Assembly: GCA_941918925.1 (NCBI GenBank)
Contig: OW799235.1
Span: 45,166,701 to 45,230,700 of the forward strand
Direction of reading: 5' to 3'
Length of the DNA stretch: 64,000 nucleotides
Source: Phyto melanocephala
Lineage: Eukaryota > Arthropoda > Insecta > Diptera > Rhinophoridae
Shown here one piece after another: positions 24,156 through 35,911 of the stretch. The notes below the pieces were generated by a model. That model was given only the letters and a program-made list of their open reading frames with translations, was not told the DNA's origin and did not search any database. A program made the position numbers and the translations under genes. The stretch's first letter is position 1. The number at the start of each line of letters is the position of its first letter.

Positions 24156-27100
24156 TCTATATATATAAAAGAGTAACGTGACTGACTGACTGACTGATTC
24201 ATCATCGCACAGCCCAAACGCAAAGAGCTAGAGTCATGAAATTTGGACAATCGGTTCCTCTTTCGATGTATAGCTCTACTAAGAAGGGATTTTTGGAAAT
24301 TCGTACTTTAAGGGGGTACAAAAGGGTAAAAACGGGTAAAATCGGTAATCTTATATCTGCTAAACTAAAACCGATACAAATAAAATTGAAAAAGTATTGT
24401 AATTTGCACAAAAAATAAGCTGACAGGTGTCTGGCCTTTTTTGGAATTTTCAACCCCTAAGGGGGAAAAACGGGTAAAAACTATAATTTGGTACTTTTTT
24501 GGTACCCTATGTAACTTCCAAACGCATAAAGCTAGGAAAAAAATTTAAACTGTTTTAAGTAATCCGCAAAAAAATATTAATAGGAATTCGGCACTTTTTT
24601 CAAATTCATATGTATAAGGGGTAAAAATTGTCCCTTTTTTTGGTACTTTTTTTAAAATAAACTTTTCTTATATTATTCAATGGGACAAAATTTGACAATT
24701 ATTATTTCCTAATAGAATATGGACAACTATTTAGGCGAAATTTTTGGAAACTTTTCTGGGGACAAAAAAGGTACCAAAAAGGGGAAAATTCCGGAATATG
24801 TATGTAATTCCTAATTAGATGGCCAATTTTAACAAAATTTTTAATTGGGATTTCACTAGACATAAAAAATTATGTAATTTAGTAAAAATTGAAACACATT
24901 CATAACAGGGTAGAAAAGCGAAAAATCGGGCAGAGTTTGGTACTTTTTAGAACATAATTACTTTTATGCAAAAAAGAGTAGATTTTGTGGTACTTTGGTA
25001 TTTTCTAAGTTTATTAAGGTAGGATTGTACAATCAAGGACTATTGATTCCAGGTGAGACTAAAAATGTTATGGGCGACCAAAAAGGTACTTTTTTGAATT
25101 TTGATGGTACTTTTTGTATTTTCTACGTTTATGAAGGTGGGATTGTACAATCAAGGACTATTGATTTCAGGTGAGACCAAAAATGTTATGGGCGACCAAA
25201 AAGGTACTTTTTTGAATTTTTATGGTACTTTTTGTATTTTCAACGTTTATAAAGATAGCATTATACAATCAAGGACTATTGATTCAAGGTGAGACAAAAA
25301 AGGTTATGGGCGTCGAAAAAGGTACTTTTTTGAATTGTTATGGTACTTTTTGTATTTTCAACGTTTGCGAAGCTAGAATTTTAAAATTAGTGGCTATTGA
25401 TACAAGGTGAGACCGAAAATGTTATGGTCGACCAAAAAGGTACTTTTTTGAATTTTTATGGTACTTTTTGTATTTTCTACGTTTATGAAGGTAGGATTGT
25501 GCAATCAAGGACTATTGATTCCAGGTGAGACTAAAAATGTTATTGGCGACCAAAAAGGTGCTTTTTTGAATTTTTATGGTACTTTTTGTATTTTCAACGT
25601 TTGCGAAGGTACAATTTTGAAATTAGTGGCTATTGATACAAGGTGAGATTGAAAATGTTATGGTCGACCAAAAAGGTATTTTTTTGAATTTTTATGCTAC
25701 TTTTTGTATTTTTAACGTTTATAAAGATAGGATTATACAATCAAGGACTATTGATTCTAGGTGGGACAAAAAATGTTATGGGCGACGAAAAAGGTACTTT
25801 TTTGAATTTTTATGGTACTTTTTGTATTTTCAACGTTTGCGAAGCTAGAATTTTAAAATTAGTGGCTATTGATACAAGGTGAGACCGAAAATGTTATGGT
25901 CGACCAAAAAGGTACTTTTTTTGAATTTTTATGGTACTTTTTGTATTTTCAACGTTTATAAAGATAGGATTATACAATCAAGGACTATTGATTCTAGGTG
26001 AGACCAAAAATTTTGTGGGCGACGAAAAAGGTACTTTTTTGAATTTTTATGGTACTTTTTATGTATTCTACGTTTGCGAAGCTAGAATTTTAAAATTAGT
26101 GGCTATTGATACAAGGTGAGACCGAAAATGTTATGGGCGACCTAAAAGGTACTTTTTTGAATTTTTTTGGTACTTTTTATGTATTCTACGTTTGCGAAGC
26201 TAGAATTTTAAAATTAGTGGCTATTGATACAAGGTGAGACCGAAAATTTTATGGTCGACCAAAAAGGTACTTTTCTGAATTTTTGTGGTACTTTTGGTAT
26301 TTTCTACGTTTATGAAGGTAGGATTGTACAATCAAGGACTATTGATTCCAAGTGAGATTGAAAATGTTATAGGTTATCAAAAAGGTACTTTTCTGAATTT
26401 CTATGGTACTTTTTGTATTTTCAACGTTTACGAAGCTAGAATTTTGAAATTAGTGGCTATAGATACAAGGTGAGATTGAAAATGTTATGGTCGACCAAAC
26501 AGGTACTTTTTTGAATTTTTATAGTACTTTCTGTATTTTCTACGTTTATTAAGGTAGAATTGTACAATCAAGGACTATTGATTCCAGGTAAGACTAAAAA
26601 TGTTATGGGCGACCAAAAAGGGACTTTTTTGAATTTTTATGGTACTTTTTTAAATTTTTATGGTACTTTTTGTATTTGCTACGTTTATGAAGGTAGGATT
26701 GTACAATCAAGAACTATTGATTCCAGGTGGGACTAAAAATGTTATGGGCGACCAAGAAGGTACTTTTCTGAATTTTAATGGGACTTTTTGTATTTTCTAC
26801 GTCTATAAAGCTGTAATTGTGAAATTAAGGATTGTTGATTCAATTTTTGATTGATTGATTGATTTCATTTTTATTGTAATCTTTGTATTTTTACGTTTGT
26901 AAACATAGATTGTTAAAATTAGTGTTTTTTGATCCGAGGTCTAACTTCTAATATTATGGACGACTAAAATTACTTTTTTTCTTTTGTTTTTTATATTTTG
27001 TTTACAAAGAATTCTGAATGTAGGTAATAATAAACCAAGTGGATGTTTCAGTGAAGAAAAAAATTTTACTTTTATTATTTTTAAGGTAATTTTTGCAAAT

Positions 27101-27350
27101 TATGAATCATTACATTTTTTATTTTTAGGGACATTTATGAATCTTAATTTTTAAAACTCAGTAGCAGTGATCTTGCTTTTAGTTAGGAAATGTATGCCCA
27201 ATATATACTTACTCTACTTTTTATTTTTCTAAGTAAATTGAATCAGAGATACAAATTTTCATAAATTGAACCAAAAATATTGAATAACTAAAAATAGAAC
27301 TTCAATAAATAGTAAGAGCTGCGCTAACGAAGTAGCTGGTTAAATGCTAG
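24156..27350 (+). mobile_element. Helitron-like non-autonomous element Y, copy 1
   Basis: It begins TCTATATATATAAAAGAGTA and ends GGTTAAATGCTAG, with a small stem-loop (GCTGC...GTAGC) 10 bases before CTAG. It sits between A (24155) and T (27351) with no target duplication. TC at the 5' end, hairpin plus CTRR at the 3' end and A^T insertion are the hallmarks of Helitrons. No Rep/helicase gene is present, so it is non-autonomous. Inside: a GACTGACTGACTGA run, AT-rich sequence rich in GGTAC words, and a ~118-bp minisatellite. A second copy lies inverted at 43316-47040. Confidence 0.82.
25005..26850 (+). repeat. ~118-bp tandem array with alternating subunits (in Y1)
   Basis: About 16 units. GGTAC landmarks at 25106, 25224, 25342, 25460 and 25579 give a 118-119-bp period. 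Two subunit types differ after the shared GGTACTTTTTGTATTTTC: type A has GTACAATCAAGGACTATTGA, type B has AAAATTAGTGGCTATTGATA. They often alternate, giving a ~236-bp higher-order period. Short open frames recur in the units, but the period is not a multiple of three and there is no sign of coding. Confidence 0.85.
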
Positions 27351-27508
27351 TTTATCATACACTGATTGTGTAAGAAACAACAACAACACTGATCTCTTTA
27401 GTATTGACGAACTTTTTAATATCTTCACTACGGCTTTAAATGACCTTCAAAAATGTACATCTAAAATACAACAAATACAAATAGTGATGTCAATGGTTAA
27501 GTATGCCT

Positions 27509-30500
27509 ATGGCTTACCATAATAATAATGCATTAAAAATTCTTCATTGGAATGCTAACGGCATTACTACTTTTTCTTACCAAATTCAACTAGAAGCATT
27601 GCTTGAAAGAGAAAATATTCATATTGCCTCTTTAAATGACACATCTTAAAGAACATAATAAAAACAAGTAAGAGCACTATATTCGGCTGTGCCGAATCTT
27701 TTATACCCACCACCAATTTTGTGTACATTTAAAGTACATTAATTCTTATTTTGTTAATCACTATGGAATAATCTCTTTAAAATAAAATATGTATTACTTT
27801 CTTTATAGAGGGTGGTTAATTTTTAAGGGCCCCTGTTGAAGGTGAACCACACATAAGAAACAAGTTTTTTTTGCATTTCATTTGACATTTCTCAATCTCA
27901 TACTTATTTAATTTGAACAGTGGAAAGATACCCAAATGAGCAACGCGTTAAAGTTATTCAGGTTTAATTATTTATTTTATTTGATCTCTTTTTTTAAATT
28001 TTCATATTTAAATATCCAATTTTTGTATTTAAATTCTCAATATTTCGCTACTCCTTCGTGTAGCATCTTCAGGAAAATTCATTATTATTAATTAATTAAT
28101 TATTTAATTATTATTAATTAATAATTTGTAAATTAATTTTCAGGTTTAATATTCAGGTTTTTTTATGAAAATGGGCGTTCAAAACAAAATTCATTTTATG
28201 CACTTCGTAATTCTTTTGATCAACATAATCCTGCCTTCTTAGTTCGTTGAATGGGAACCACTGCTGGGTTTTGCGATAGTGTGGCAAAAGAGCAGCCAAC
28301 ATCGCCTCATCATCATGCCCAACAATTGAGCATCAACATTGTCATTGAAAATTTGGACCATCAGATACTTCGATATGCTACTAAAATGCTTTTGTAAATG
28401 TAGTCTTTCAATGAAAGTGGGCGTTAAAGTAGGTGTGTCAATAAAGTTTCTGCTAAAAAATACAACTTAGATATTTCAATATAGTCCTTTTTTCCAAAAA
28501 AACTTTGTCAATAGAGAAATTACATGAATTTAAGATAAACCGTTATATGGGAGGTAGGCGTTAAAGTGGACGTGTCACCTAAACTTTTTGGCACAACAAT
28601 TACATTGATTAGAAGGATATACGTAGCAAATTTGATCATCATATTTTGGCGGTTTTATGAGCTTTTAAATTTCATTAACGGTAAATAACGTGAAAAGTGG
28701 GCGTTATAGTAGGCGTGTCAAAGTTGTTTTTGCGAATGAGTACAACTTAGGTGTTTCAATATAGCCCTTTGTTTTTCCAAAATTTTTATTAATAGAGAAA
28801 TTATATGAATTTTAGGTAAAGCGTTATATGGGAGGTGGGCGTAACAGTGGGCGTGGCCCCTTAATTTTCTGGCACAGTAATGACATTGCCTTGGGGGCTA
28901 TACGTAGCAAACTTGATCATAATACCTCTAATTTTGGTGGTTTTATGAACTTTTAAATTTCATTAACGGTAGATAACGTGAAAAGTGGGCGTTATAGTAG
29001 GCGTTTCAAAGTTGTTTTTGCGAATGAGTACAACTTAGCTGTTTCAATATAGCCCGTTATTATTCCAAAAACTTTATTAATAGAGAAATTATATGAATTT
29101 TAGGTAAAGCGTTATATGAGAGGTGGGCGTAAAAGTGGGCGTGGCACCTTAATTTTATGGCACAGTAATGACATTGCCTAGGGGGATATACCTAGCAAAT
29201 TTGATCATCATACCTCTAATATTGGTGGTTTTATGAGCTTTTAAATTTCATTAACGGTGGATACCGTAAAAAGTGGGCGTTATAGTAGGCGTGTCAAAGT
29301 TATTTTTTCGAATGAGAACAACTTAGGTGTTTCAATATAGCCCTTTATTATACCAAAATCTTTATTAATAGAGAAATAATATGAATTTTAGCTAAAACGT
29401 TATATGGGAGGTGGGCGTAAAAGTCGGCGTGGCATATTGATTTTCCGTTACAAAAAAGCGTGTCACAAAAAAGCAAAGTGTGCGAAATTTCAGAGTCGTA
29501 CATCAAATTTTGTTGCTTTTATGACGTTTTTGTTTTTAAATATACCGAAAAATACACTGTGCGGTATAAATTTTCGTACATTTTGATCGATAACTCCTCT
29601 CCTAATGCATAGATTTAGATAATTTTCGGGGAATAATATTGTTTTTGCTCAGGAAATATATATTCGAAGTTTCATGAGTCTACGTTAATCCGTTTGGACA
29701 CAATTCCATTTTATTCGATGTTCGTAGGACACGGTTTTTTCGACCTACTCTTGCTTTTCGAGCTATAACTCTCTTCCTAATATTCCGATTTACCCCATTT
29801 TCAATACCAAACAAACCTTGTCTATAAGAAAGATTCTGGCAAAATTTGAGGCCCCTAGCTATTTCGGTGCGACCTCTATCGTGCTTTCAACAGACGGACA
29901 GACGGACGGACATAGCTAGATCGTCATAAAATCAAACCCTGATTCAGAATATATATACTTTATGGGGTCTAAAATGGATATTTCGATGTGTTACAAACGG
30001 AATGACAAAATGAATATACCCCCACCATTTTTTTGGTGGCGGGTATAAAAATAAAACATATTTTAAAAATTTTATAATTTATCGCAACGATAGAAAAGAC
30101 TTGAGAGGGGGAGGTGTAGCTCTAATTGTTCGCAGATCAGTACAACATAAAGTACTTTGAACTGTTGTTACGCAAGGAATAGAAAATATTTCAATTGAAA
30201 CTAAAATAAACAATAGAAACATTATAATTTCGACAGCATATTCCCCAAAATATAAGATCAGCTTTGCAAATGACATTATGAAACTAACTTCAACTAATAA
30301 AGATTTTATCATTGTAGGTGACTTAAATGCAAAACATTCTGCATGGAATTGCGTTAACAACAATACAGCAGGAAATGTACTATTTCGTCTTGAACAATCA
30401 AATAACTTTTTTATTCATTATCCAAACAGTCCAACCTTTTATCCATCTCAAAGAAATAGGAATACATCAGTTATCGACTTGCTATTGAGCAATAGCACAC

Positions 30501-32566
30501 TAAATATCAATTTGGATGTGCTCGAATATGACATCCCATCTGACCATAGACCAATTGTTTGTAAAATCGAAAATGTAGTGATAAGTGAAATGGATACAGC
30601 CAATTATAATTATAAACTTACAGACTGGACGGCAGTTCGAAACATAATTAATAACAAAATAACAATAAATTCAACCGTTTATAACTCAAAATCATTAATC
30701 GATTTCGAGATAAAAAAGTTTGTTGAAATTGTTATAGAAGCAAGAAACGAATGCACACCCTTAATAAACTCTTTTATTAAAACAAACCTACCCGTAAGCA
30801 TTACAAATCTTATAAAAACAAGAAAAACATTTAAAAGAAGAAGCCAACGAGCGGCAAACTTTGCAGATATTAACTTTTACGAACAATGTGTAAAACTTTT
30901 AACAAAAATTATTAACAAAGAGATAGATACTTATCGTAACGAGAAATGGCAAAATTTACTGACTAAATTAAAACCAGGCGATAAATCTTTTTGGAAAATA
31001 AGCAGATGTTTGAGAGGAAAGCAAAACAAAAAAATTACATATCTTACTCAAGGTAGTACAAAAATCACAGCTGATGAAGAAAAGGCACAGATACTCGCAG
31101 ACGAATTCTCCGCTGTTAACAGTCACACATTAAGTAATAAACATTACATTGAGAAGATCGTCAATTCTGAGGTCAACAGATTAAAATCAATAGACGCTTA
31201 CTCTGAAAATTTGTCCTTGACAACTTTTAATGAGATAAATGCCTTAACTTTAGCACTGAAATCATCTAAATCTCCAGGATTGGATGATATTTCAAACATA
31301 TTAATCAAAAATTTACCGCCTATGGCAGTGGAGTTATTAACGATCATTTTTAATAACTGTTTAAAAATGAATTATTTTCCAATACATTTCAAAAATGCTA
31401 AGATAATTGCAATTTTGAAACCCAATAAATCGAAGCACAATTCACAAAGTTATAGACCGATAAGCTTGTTAAGTAACCTTGGAAAGCTATTTGAGAGAGT
31501 TATTCATAATCGTATTTTAAGTGTTGTCGAAGACAAATCGATAATAGCAAATGAACAATTTGGGTTTAAAAAGCAACATAGTGCAGTTCACCAAATAAAT
31601 CGTATTACAAACATAATAAAAGCTAATATAAGAACGAAAAAGTCTACAGGTCTCATAATATTAGATATTGAGAAAGCATTTGATACCATTTGGCGCAATG
31701 GTCTTATTTATAAATTGCTTAAAGCTAATGTACCGAAATATCTATGCAGGATTCTTGCTGACTTCCTCATGGATAGAACGTTTGTAGTCGCAATAAACAA
31801 TTCACTGTCTTCAATAAAACAAATAACTTCAGGCTTACCTCAAGGTTCGATATTGTCACCCTTATTATACTCAATATATACTTCCGATTTTTTTCCACTT
31901 ACGTTCATGAAAATTGCATATTATGCTGATGACACCGCCCATATTACATCTAGCAAACTCACTAAGGCACTACTTAAGAAAATGGAAAAAAGTTTTGCAG
32001 CCTGTAAAAAGTATTTATTTAAGTGGAAAATAAAAATAAATCCCACCAAAACTCAGGCAATTATATTTCCCTACAACAAATCTCCCAAGCGCTTACCAAC
32101 CCGCCAACTAAATTTTCAAAATGAAAGTATTGAATTCAAAAATAACGTTAAATATCTTGGAGTCTACCTAGACAAGAAACTTAATTTTGCAAAACACATC
32201 GATGAGGTTTGTAAAAAATCGCGTAAAATCATCAGAGCACTGTGGCCAATGATGAATAAACGCTCAACACTCAACCTACGGAATAAAAATTTACTATACA
32301 AGTCTGTGATCAGGCCAACTTTGACTTATGCATGCCCTATCTGGTACAAGGCAGCAAAAACACAATTAAAGAAACTCCAAATAATTCAAAACAAGTGCCT
32401 TAAGATCATTAACAACAAACATTGGAGATACTCAACTCAACTTCTTCACAGTGAAACCGGTTATGAGAGAATTATTGACTTTATAGCAAATCTTTACAAC
32501 AAATATTACGAAACTATGGAAAATTCTGCTTATCACCTAATAAGAGAATGCAGACTTTCGGCTTAA
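27509..32566 (+). pseudogene. Jockey-like LINE ORF2: endonuclease and reverse transcriptase, interrupted
   Basis: Starts MAYHNNNALKILHWNANGIT. A 2-base loss near 27645 (expected ETHLKEHNK) breaks the frame, then Rep-2 is inserted after 27663. Resuming at 30050, an in-frame TGA lies at about 30160, then 762 open residues run from 30278. Motifs: IIVGDLNAKHSAWN and YDIPSDHRPIVC (endonuclease), SSKSPGLDDISNILIK, SYRPISLLSNLGKLFERVI, GLIILDIEKAFDTIW, SGLPQGSILSPLLYSIY, IAYYADDTAHI (YADD catalytic core), NVKYLGVYLDKKLNF. When whole it nicks target DNA and reverse-transcribes the LINE RNA. Few lesions, so a fairly young copy. Confidence 0.9.
27664..30049 (+). mobile_element. Dispersed repeat Rep-2, copy B, inside LINE ORF2
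   Basis: 2386 bp. It begins ACAAGTAAGAGCACTATATT with the hairpin ATTCGGC-TGT-GCCGAAT and TTTATACCCACCACC, and ends GGTGGCGGGTATAAA, so a near-complement of the subterminal motif closes it. AATAAAA flanks both sides (27657-27663 and 30050-30056): a 7-bp target duplication. Inside are four tandem units of 281-289 bp (GGGAGG landmarks 28549, 28830, 29119, 29406) and a GACGGACAGACGGACGGACA block near 29892. No coding capacity. It is inverted relative to copy A at 12006-13809. Confidence 0.82.
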
Positions 32567-32862
32567 ATGGAGCTCTAAAACAAAAATCACCAAATTGGAA
32601 AAATGTGTACAGGTGTGTTATCGCAGGATAATCACCTTTGTATACATGCATATATTCTAATGATACTTGAAATTTTTTTTCTCATGTAAAGGTTTTCCCC
32701 CCTATTTTTCCTTTAAATAATGTTACATATATCAAACAATGTCAAGATCTGTGATTACTAATTATAATTCGTTGTAATATATTTAACTATATAAAATCTC
32801 GAAAATGTAAATACGGAATAACTAAATGTAAATAAAGATGATATATAAAAATGAAAAAAATT
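32567..32862 (+). other. LINE 3' UTR and tail
   Basis: AT-rich sequence from the ORF2 stop to AAATAAAG (about 32831) and an A-rich end TATAAAAATGAAAAAAA. It probably carries the polyadenylation signal of the LINE transcript. Confidence 0.55.
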
Positions 32863-33786
32863 TTATTCCCTTTCTCTCCAATTTTTTTCTTCTCTATGGT
32901 ATTCTTCCTTTCGTTTCTATTTCTCTCTCTAATCACTTGAAGCTTTCATCCACTGGTCATATAATAATACTATCAAGGGGTTACCTGGTTATATCAATTC
33001 TTTGTCTTCAATTATCTTGTTATGGGAGGTTTCCCTTTTCGAGTATCCACGACATCCGCTGTTTATAGGAAAACTCCCTCACTCTATAGCCAGCTAAATT
33101 AAAACACAAACATTTTTTTAACATGCCAAATTTTGAGAGACAAACGATATATTTAGATTGTCTTTTTTTTTCTTTCTTACGTTTTCGTTCAGATAAGTGG
33201 AAATCCTTATGGACTTGAAATTATTCAAATATTTTCCCCATTACGGGACAAATTTACTGCACTCTTTAGATATACCAAGGTTTATATTTAAACAATAAAA
33301 AAAAAAAACATAAATTCTCGATGAACTTTATTGGTTATTCTCAAAACTAAACTCCATTCGTTAAAGCTTTTAACTTATTTTAAACTTAAACTTTTCTTTT
33401 TTCTCGGCACACAAAAAAACAACTTTACAATTTAAAAAGGTACACTTCAAGCAAGTGACTATAAACTTCTGCCTTTTTTTCTCCCGAACTTTTTTTCCAC
33501 TCGGCTGAAATATCTGTATTCGCCTTTCCAAATTGTCCACATATTCCATTCAAATAACTTTCGCGCCTTTTCGCCATCTTTTTTTTCGTCTTTTATTTAT
33601 TTCTTTACCTTGCCCTTTAAAATTTCCAGAACAAACTGTTTTTCCTATAGTCCCTTTTTAAATTTCTATTCCTTATTCTCACAATACAAACATCTCGCTA
33701 TTTCGTTATCCCGTTCCAAACTTACATAAATAAATGTTCCCTATAAAATCTCCATCATTTTCTCCTCATTTCTCTACCCACAAAAC
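32863..33786. other. Pyrimidine-rich non-coding stretch
   Basis: C/T-rich on the plus strand (CTTTCTCTCCAATTTTTTTC and similar). No gene, repeat or RNA that I can support. It may be ordinary host DNA between insertions. Confidence 0.4.
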
Positions 33787-33789
33787 TTA

Positions 33790-34310
33790 CACAGTACAAC
33801 ACATGATTTGCCAACTCAATTCTGTTAACTGTATGTGAAATTAGACCCAAAAAGAAGAATTTCTGCATCATTCGTTTTGTCTTCTTACCTGCGATTTGAA
33901 GTTAGTATCGATTTGAAGTTAGTACTATCGTATAGGGGAATTTATCACGTTTTAGGCCCTGTTGTTTGACATAGCTCGAAACCACTAGCCCAATTTAGTT
34001 GAAATAAATTTTAAAAAATTAAGAATTACAATTCCCTTAATCTGTTCATATATTGTTTTCCTATACAAGTAACACTTTCGAAGTTAAAAATGAATGTATG
34101 AAGGGAAAAAATTATTTTTTGCCTAAAAATTTAAATTTTTTTTTTAAAAAATACATAAAAAATCCAAAATGGAAAAAAGTTTCAAGTCTAGTTATTTTTT
34201 CGCAAAGTCACATAACCTATGAGCAAAATGAGACAAAGATCATAAAAATCGATGCACGCGTTTCGCTTTTATTTGCAATTGAGTAAATGTATGAATTTCA
34301 AAAATCAGTT
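33790..34310 (+). repeat. Left arm of the long inverted repeat
   Basis: Its inverse lies at ~35375-35908. The arm contains CCTATACGATAG-like palindromic words and an A/T run at ~34130-34150 that is the main place where the arms differ in length. A few single-base differences between arms are visible (for example CTCGAAACCAC against CTCGACAACCAC). Confidence 0.85.
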
Positions 34311-34407
34311 ATAGCCACCACCCTTAAAATAAAAATATAAATTAAAAAATTATCATGAAAAAAAAACTTTATTTATAAAAACTTAATGAAAATAAAATAA
34401 TATGCAA

Positions 34408-34901
34408 TTAATACGCAATTATAATATGCATAAAAACAAAATTTAGAACATTTTTTAAATTATTGGCAATATCCATCCTTGTAGAAGTTGACGCTTGTGG
34501 TTCTGATGATCTTGTTTTCTTCGTAGGTTGTTCATATTCATGGTCTGGGTCTGTATCGTCATCCGAGATACACATACTATTCAAGGGCGTGTCTCTTTCA
34601 CTGTGTCCACCAATTTCAATGTCTTCATCTTCGGTGCTTTCTTCAAACTGCATAATTGTGGAACTCCACCAACAAACCTCCGCAAGCAATGCATCCAATT
34701 TTTTGCTTTTGAACAACTGTTGCACACTGTGTTCGGCGTAAAATTTGCACCACTTAAATCTGCTTCATCGAAATAATTACAATACGCGGTTTTGAATTGC
34801 TCAGTAAACAAATTTTTTCGGTATTTTTTCTGTATTTTTCGGACGATATGACCACAAACGTAACAATATTCATCCAAATATGGGCACTTGTTGTTTTCCA
34901 T
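34408..34901 (-). pseudogene. Small cysteine-rich protein gene inside the long-TIR element
   Basis: The first frame (34901-34581) reads MENNKCPYLDEYCYVCGHIV, then FKTAYCNYFDEADLSGANFT and NTVCNSCSKAKNWMHCLRR: a CX2C...CX2C zinc-binding-like module seen in insect and cnidarian proteins of unknown function. The frame ends at 34581. A second frame over 34725-34408 carries an acidic, serine-rich tail (EESTEDEDIEIG, SDDDTDPDHEYEQPTKKTR). The two likely formed one protein broken by a frameshift around 34640-34700, or are joined by splicing. Function unknown; it could bind the element's DNA or be captured host sequence. Confidence 0.6.
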
Positions 34902-35374
34902 ATTGATATATTTTATGTTTTGTTGTTATTCACTTTTAAAAAACTGGAGAAAAATCACTTTTACTGTTCGCGTTCGTCGGCACTGGCTGAATGCCAAAAA
35001 TCGATCAATGCACACCTATAAATACTACGTATTTTTGAATATTTTACTGCTAGGTACTTATAAATGGGCGCATATTTTAAGGGCGGCTGGCTATATACCT
35101 GATTCAGCACTTGTACGTTTCAAACTGTGCAAAACTTTCAAAATAATGACCACCCTTAAATGTGGGTGCAATTTCTGTAAAAAAATCATATATGTAGGTA
35201 GCCACCGGAAAAACCAAAATAATAAAAAGGTCCACTTTCCGTTTAATTGTCCACGTACATTTATTACCGCAATCATAAAAATCAAATAACCTTTTGTTTA
35301 TTCCTTTTTTTTTTAATTCTCAGAATCATGAAAAAGGTGTCAATGTTTTCTCCAAATAATGTTGTGCATATCTC

Positions 35375-35908
35375 GAGCAAATTTTTGAAATTCATACATT
35401 TACTCAATTGCGAATAAAAGCGAAACGCGTGCATCGATTTTTATGATCTTTGTCTCATTTTGCTCAAAGGTTATGTGACTTTGCGAAAAAATAACTAGAC
35501 TTGAAACTTTTTTCCATTTTGGATTTTTTATGTATTTAAAAAAAAAAAAAATTTAAATTTTTAGGCAAAAAATGATTTTTTCCCTTCATACATTCATTTT
35601 TAACTTCGAAAGTGTTACTTGTATAGGAAAACAATATATGAACAGATTAAGGGAATTGTAATTCTTAATTTTTTAAAATTTATTTCAACTAAATTGGGCT
35701 AGTGGTTGTCGAGCTATGTCAAACAACAGGGCCTAAAACGTGATAAATTCCCCTATACGATAGTATTAACTTCAAATCGATACTAACTTCAAATCGCAGG
35801 TAAGAAGACAAAACGAATGATGCAGAAATTCTTCTTTTTGGGTCTAATTTCACATACAGTTCACAGAATTGAGTTGGCAATCAATTAACTGAAAAATGTT
35901 GTACTGTG
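35375..35908 (-). repeat. Right arm of the long inverted repeat
   Basis: Reverse complement of 33790-~34310. The outer ~40 bases contain a short extra stretch (TTTTTCAGTTAATTGA on the minus strand) absent from the left arm. The inner edge reads AATTCATACATTTACTCAAT, mirroring ~34280-34300. Confidence 0.85.
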
Positions 35909-35911
35909 TTA

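Larger units (their letters stand above)
23179..27522 (+). pseudogene. Jockey-like LINE ORF1 (Gag-like RNA-binding protein), split by Helitron-like insertion
   Basis: The first part is 23179-24155; a second in-frame ATG (MAPGAKSINL) at 23224 may be the true start. Residues ~90-190 form the RNA-binding region. Cysteine knuckles follow: CWNCLMYGHGGDHC, CMICANQHHTSDC and CFNCKKHGKERTDHS....C. At 24155/24156 the frame enters an inserted element and soon stops. Across the insertion, from 27351, the same frame resumes with LSYTDCVRNNNN and the usual C-terminal helix FSIDELFNIFTTAL, ending at 27522. Role by family: nucleic-acid-binding particle protein. The only visible lesion is the insertion itself. 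Confidence 0.88.
23179..32862 (+). mobile_element. Jockey-clade LINE, interrupted twice
   Basis: ORF1 (Gag-like, CCHC knuckles) and ORF2 (endonuclease and RT) lie in order on the plus strand with a 14-base overlap (ORF1 stop 27520-27522, ORF2 ATG 27509). ORF1 is split by a Helitron-like element (24156-27350) and ORF2 by Rep-2 (27664-30049). Removing both leaves about 4.1 kb, normal for a jockey-like LINE. The 3' end is near 32862, after AAATAAAG and an A-rich tail. The 5' end and a target duplication were not resolved. Confidence 0.85.
33790..35908. mobile_element. Long-terminal-inverted-repeat DNA element, TTA target duplication
   Basis: Both ends start CACAGTACAACA reading inward. The arms, 33790 to ~34310 and ~35375 to 35908, are inverted copies of about 0.5 kb with very high identity (for example AGACCCAAAAAGAAGAATTT at 33843 and its complement near 35838). 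TTA flanks both sides (33787-33789 and 35909-35911). The ~1.06-kb centre carries one small minus-strand gene. There is no recognisable transposase, so it is probably mobilised by another element. The TTA duplication would fit several DNA-transposon superfamilies; I cannot assign one. Confidence 0.85.

Noticed and set aside
25101..26854. Series of ~62-residue open frames with repeated MVLFVFSTFMKVGLYNQGLL-type sequence
   Set aside because: They arise from the 118-bp tandem repeat, recur in shifting frames and carry no conserved domain or start context; repeat periodicity explains them.
33790..33800. CACAGTA end reminiscent of Transib/RAG heptamer (CACAGTG/CACWRTG)
   Set aside because: The target duplication is 3 bp (TTA) where Transib makes 5 bp, and no nonamer or transposase is seen.
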